Shown piece by piece: positions 5,652 through 6,122 of a stretch of DNA of 6,122 nt. Below the pieces are notes generated by a model, which saw nothing but the letters and a program-made list of their open reading frames with translations, was not told the origin of the DNA and searched no databases. Numbering within the stretch: position 1 is the stretch's first letter; every line of letters begins with the position of its first letter. This DNA comes from UMGS1649 sp045604405 (GTDB lineage: Bacteria; Bacillota; Clostridia; TANB77; CAG-465): positions 1-6,122 of the forward strand of contig JAZUNZ010000019.1 in the NCBI GenBank assembly GCA_045604405.1, in the 5' to 3' direction. Position numbers and translations under genes: made by a program.

Positions 5652-6122
5652 ATGTTAGAAATAATTAAATCATTCTTCTCCCCTGTAGGGGGGGGGCGAA
5701 CAAGCTTCGCTTCACAGAATGGAAATATACAAAGGAAGGAGGATTTGCGTCAAGAGTATAATTACTCTTCAAGCAATTCCGACTTCAATAGAAAGAGAGG
5801 TGGAAGTGTCTTAAATCTTCCATCTTTCGCAAGCGAAAATATCGTAGGGGGGGGGCAGCTACGCTCGACTTCTAATGGATGTGAACTTGTTTCACGTTCT
5901 AAGGTCAACGCAAGCAGTCGCTCAATTAAAGGAAAACGTGCTTATGCACATTTCAAAGGAGGTGAAGGCAATTACGCTAGCTTAATGTCTAGCGATTTTG
6001 CCGGAACCGAGACAATGTTAACTAACTCCGACTGCCGTGTCGGGGGGGGCGAAAAACAATATTCGCACCTATTCAGAAAGGGGGCAAGCCGTTTAAGTGT
6101 CCTAGTGGCACAGGCTTGCTCT
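5652..6122 (+). CDS. Unrecognised G-tract ORF, 3' partial, unlike its neighbours
   Basis: One frame stays open from the ATG at 5652 to the window edge, 157 codons, while each of the other two + frames is interrupted many times. I do not recognise the product. It begins MLEIIKSFFSP and is rich in Ser, Arg, Lys, Gly and Asn, with Val-Gly-Gly-Gly at residues 12-15, 65-68 and 130-133 encoded by runs of 8-9 G. SFAS(Q/E)N occurs twice (18-23 and 58-63). No signal peptide or membrane segment is clear. Composition differs from the other genes: 5701-6122 is about 45% G+C, and 8 of 12 Arg codons are CGN where the neighbours use AGA almost only. The reading frame needs both G9 tracts at their present length; loss or gain of one G in the first tract would stop translation at 5812 or 5759. 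Coding is supported by the ribosome site and the open frame, but the stretch is also full of hairpins, so an RNA function is an alternative. Recent transfer is possible. Confidence 0.6.
   Translation, partial: MLEIIKSFFSPVGGGRTSFASQNGNIQRKEDLRQEYNYSSSNSDFNRKRGGSVLNLPSFASENIVGGGQLRSTSNGCELVSRSKVNASSRSIKGKRAYAHFKGGEGNYASLMSSDFAGTETMLTNSDCRVGGGEKQYSHLFRKGASRLSVLVAQACS
5675..5696 (+). promoter_or_regulatory. Hairpin pairing a pyrimidine tract with G9 tract 1
   Basis: CTTCTCCCC (5675-5683) can pair along its whole length with the nine G at 5688-5696 around a TGTA loop, using six G-C and three G-U pairs. It starts 24 bases after the ATG, so it could slow early translation or transcription. No T-run follows, so it does not look like a terminator. 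Function is inference. Confidence 0.5.
5688..5696 (+). repeat. G9 tract 1, codons 13-15 of the ORF at 5652
   Basis: Nine G within GTAGGGGGGGGGC (5685-5697). The same 13 bases recur at 5844-5856. Homopolymers of this length are prone to slippage. A change of one base moves reading into frames that stop at 5812 (one G lost) or 5759 (one G gained). Confidence 0.9.
5847..5855 (+). repeat. G9 tract 2, codons 66-68 of the ORF at 5652
   Basis: Nine G, an exact copy of tract 1 with its flanking GTA and C. One lost G would run to a stop at 5983; one gained G would stop at 5873. CGTAG (5843-5847) and CTACG (5859-5863) can pair around most of the tract. Confidence 0.9.
6042..6049 (+). repeat. G8 tract 3, codons 131-133 of the ORF at 5652
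   Basis: Eight G within GTCGGGGGGGGC (6039-6050). The third glycine codon is completed by C, so Val-Gly-Gly-Gly is kept although the tract is one base shorter. This favours a constraint on the protein frame. Confidence 0.9.

Larger units (their letters stand above)
5675..6119 (+). ncRNA. Candidate structured RNA region overlapping the ORF at 5652
   Basis: Local hairpins found by eye cover much of this stretch: 5675-5696; 5696-5710 (GCGAA/TTCGC); 5745-5776 (AAGAGTA/TACTCTT, 4-base loop, with outer TTGC/GCAA); 5795-5828 (12 continuous pairs including two G-U, 10-base loop); 5843-5863; 5877-5899 (nine pairs, two G-U); 5934-5953; 5967-6002 (GGCAA/TTGCC outside CGCTAG/CTAGCG); 6026-6045 (seven pairs, one G-U); 6049-6066 (GCGAA/TTCGC); 6084-6119 (GCAAGCC/GGCTTGC outside GTGTC/GGCAC). 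Raised G+C inside an AT-rich genome is a usual sign of structured RNA. I do not recognise a known class. The uninterrupted reading frame argues that any RNA role is additional to, or competes with, coding. No folding program or alignment backs this. Confidence 0.35.

Noticed and set aside
5675..5696. Rho-independent terminator after the spike gene
   Set aside because: The stem is strong but is followed by GCGAACAAGC rather than a T-run, and it lies inside the next open frame.
5685..6050. CRISPR array or origin iterons from the three G-tract repeats
   Set aside because: The repeat is only 12-13 bases, dominated by G, at unequal spacings near 159 and 195 bases, which fits neither.
6084..6119. 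Terminator or tRNA at the right edge
   Set aside because: The two-part stem is real on paper, but the window ends three bases later so no T-run can be seen, and there is no tRNA arm pattern or TTCGA loop.
5652..6122. Diversity-generating retroelement variable or template repeat
   Set aside because: No pair of near-identical copies differing at adenines, no Asn-codon-rich template and no reverse transcriptase in the window. The downstream sequence would be needed to exclude it fully.
5652..6122. Group I or group II intron interrupting a gene
   Set aside because: No GTGYG 5' end, domain V-like hairpin or group I core motifs recognised, and the frame is uninterrupted from its own start codon.

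Overview
The window is AT-rich (by eye about 30% G+C over most of its length) and carries six genes in a row on the + strand. Gaps between them are only 2 to 24 bases, no promoter or terminator is visible between them, and most starts have strong Shine-Dalgarno sequences. Products are dominated by Thr, Ser, Gly, Asn and Tyr and are built from repeat modules typical of tail fibres. I read this as the host-recognition (tail fibre, spike, baseplate) part of a late operon of a tailed phage or prophage of a low-G+C Gram-positive host, probably gut-associated Bacillota. TGG encodes Trp and all five completed genes end in TAA, so nothing suggests stop-codon recoding. The host assignment is inference.

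Layout. 3-326: the C-terminal part of a small beta-sandwich, baseplate-adaptor-like protein whose start lies left of the window. 329-736: a 135-residue virion protein with the linker motif INGVTLEGNKTAEDLGI and a C-terminal HNL beta domain. 757-2250: a 497-residue fibre with repeats and another HNL-type C-terminus. 2267-3370: a 367-residue fibre with a carbohydrate-binding-like module. 3395-5629: a 744-residue spike or fibre with three exact-period 35-residue repeats and a second copy of the carbohydrate-binding-like module. Together these would form a set of receptor-binding fibres and their attachment pieces at the tail tip.

5652-6122 is different and is the most interesting part. It has a good ribosome binding site and an ATG, and one frame stays open for 157 codons to the window edge. 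G+C rises to about 45%, Arg codons switch from AGA to CGN, and three runs of 8-9 G appear, each read in frame as Val-Gly-Gly-Gly. Much of the stretch can be covered by local hairpins, some long. I do not recognise the protein. The segment could be a phase-variable (G-tract slippage) coding gene, a structured RNA overlapping a frame, or both. The window ends before this can be resolved.
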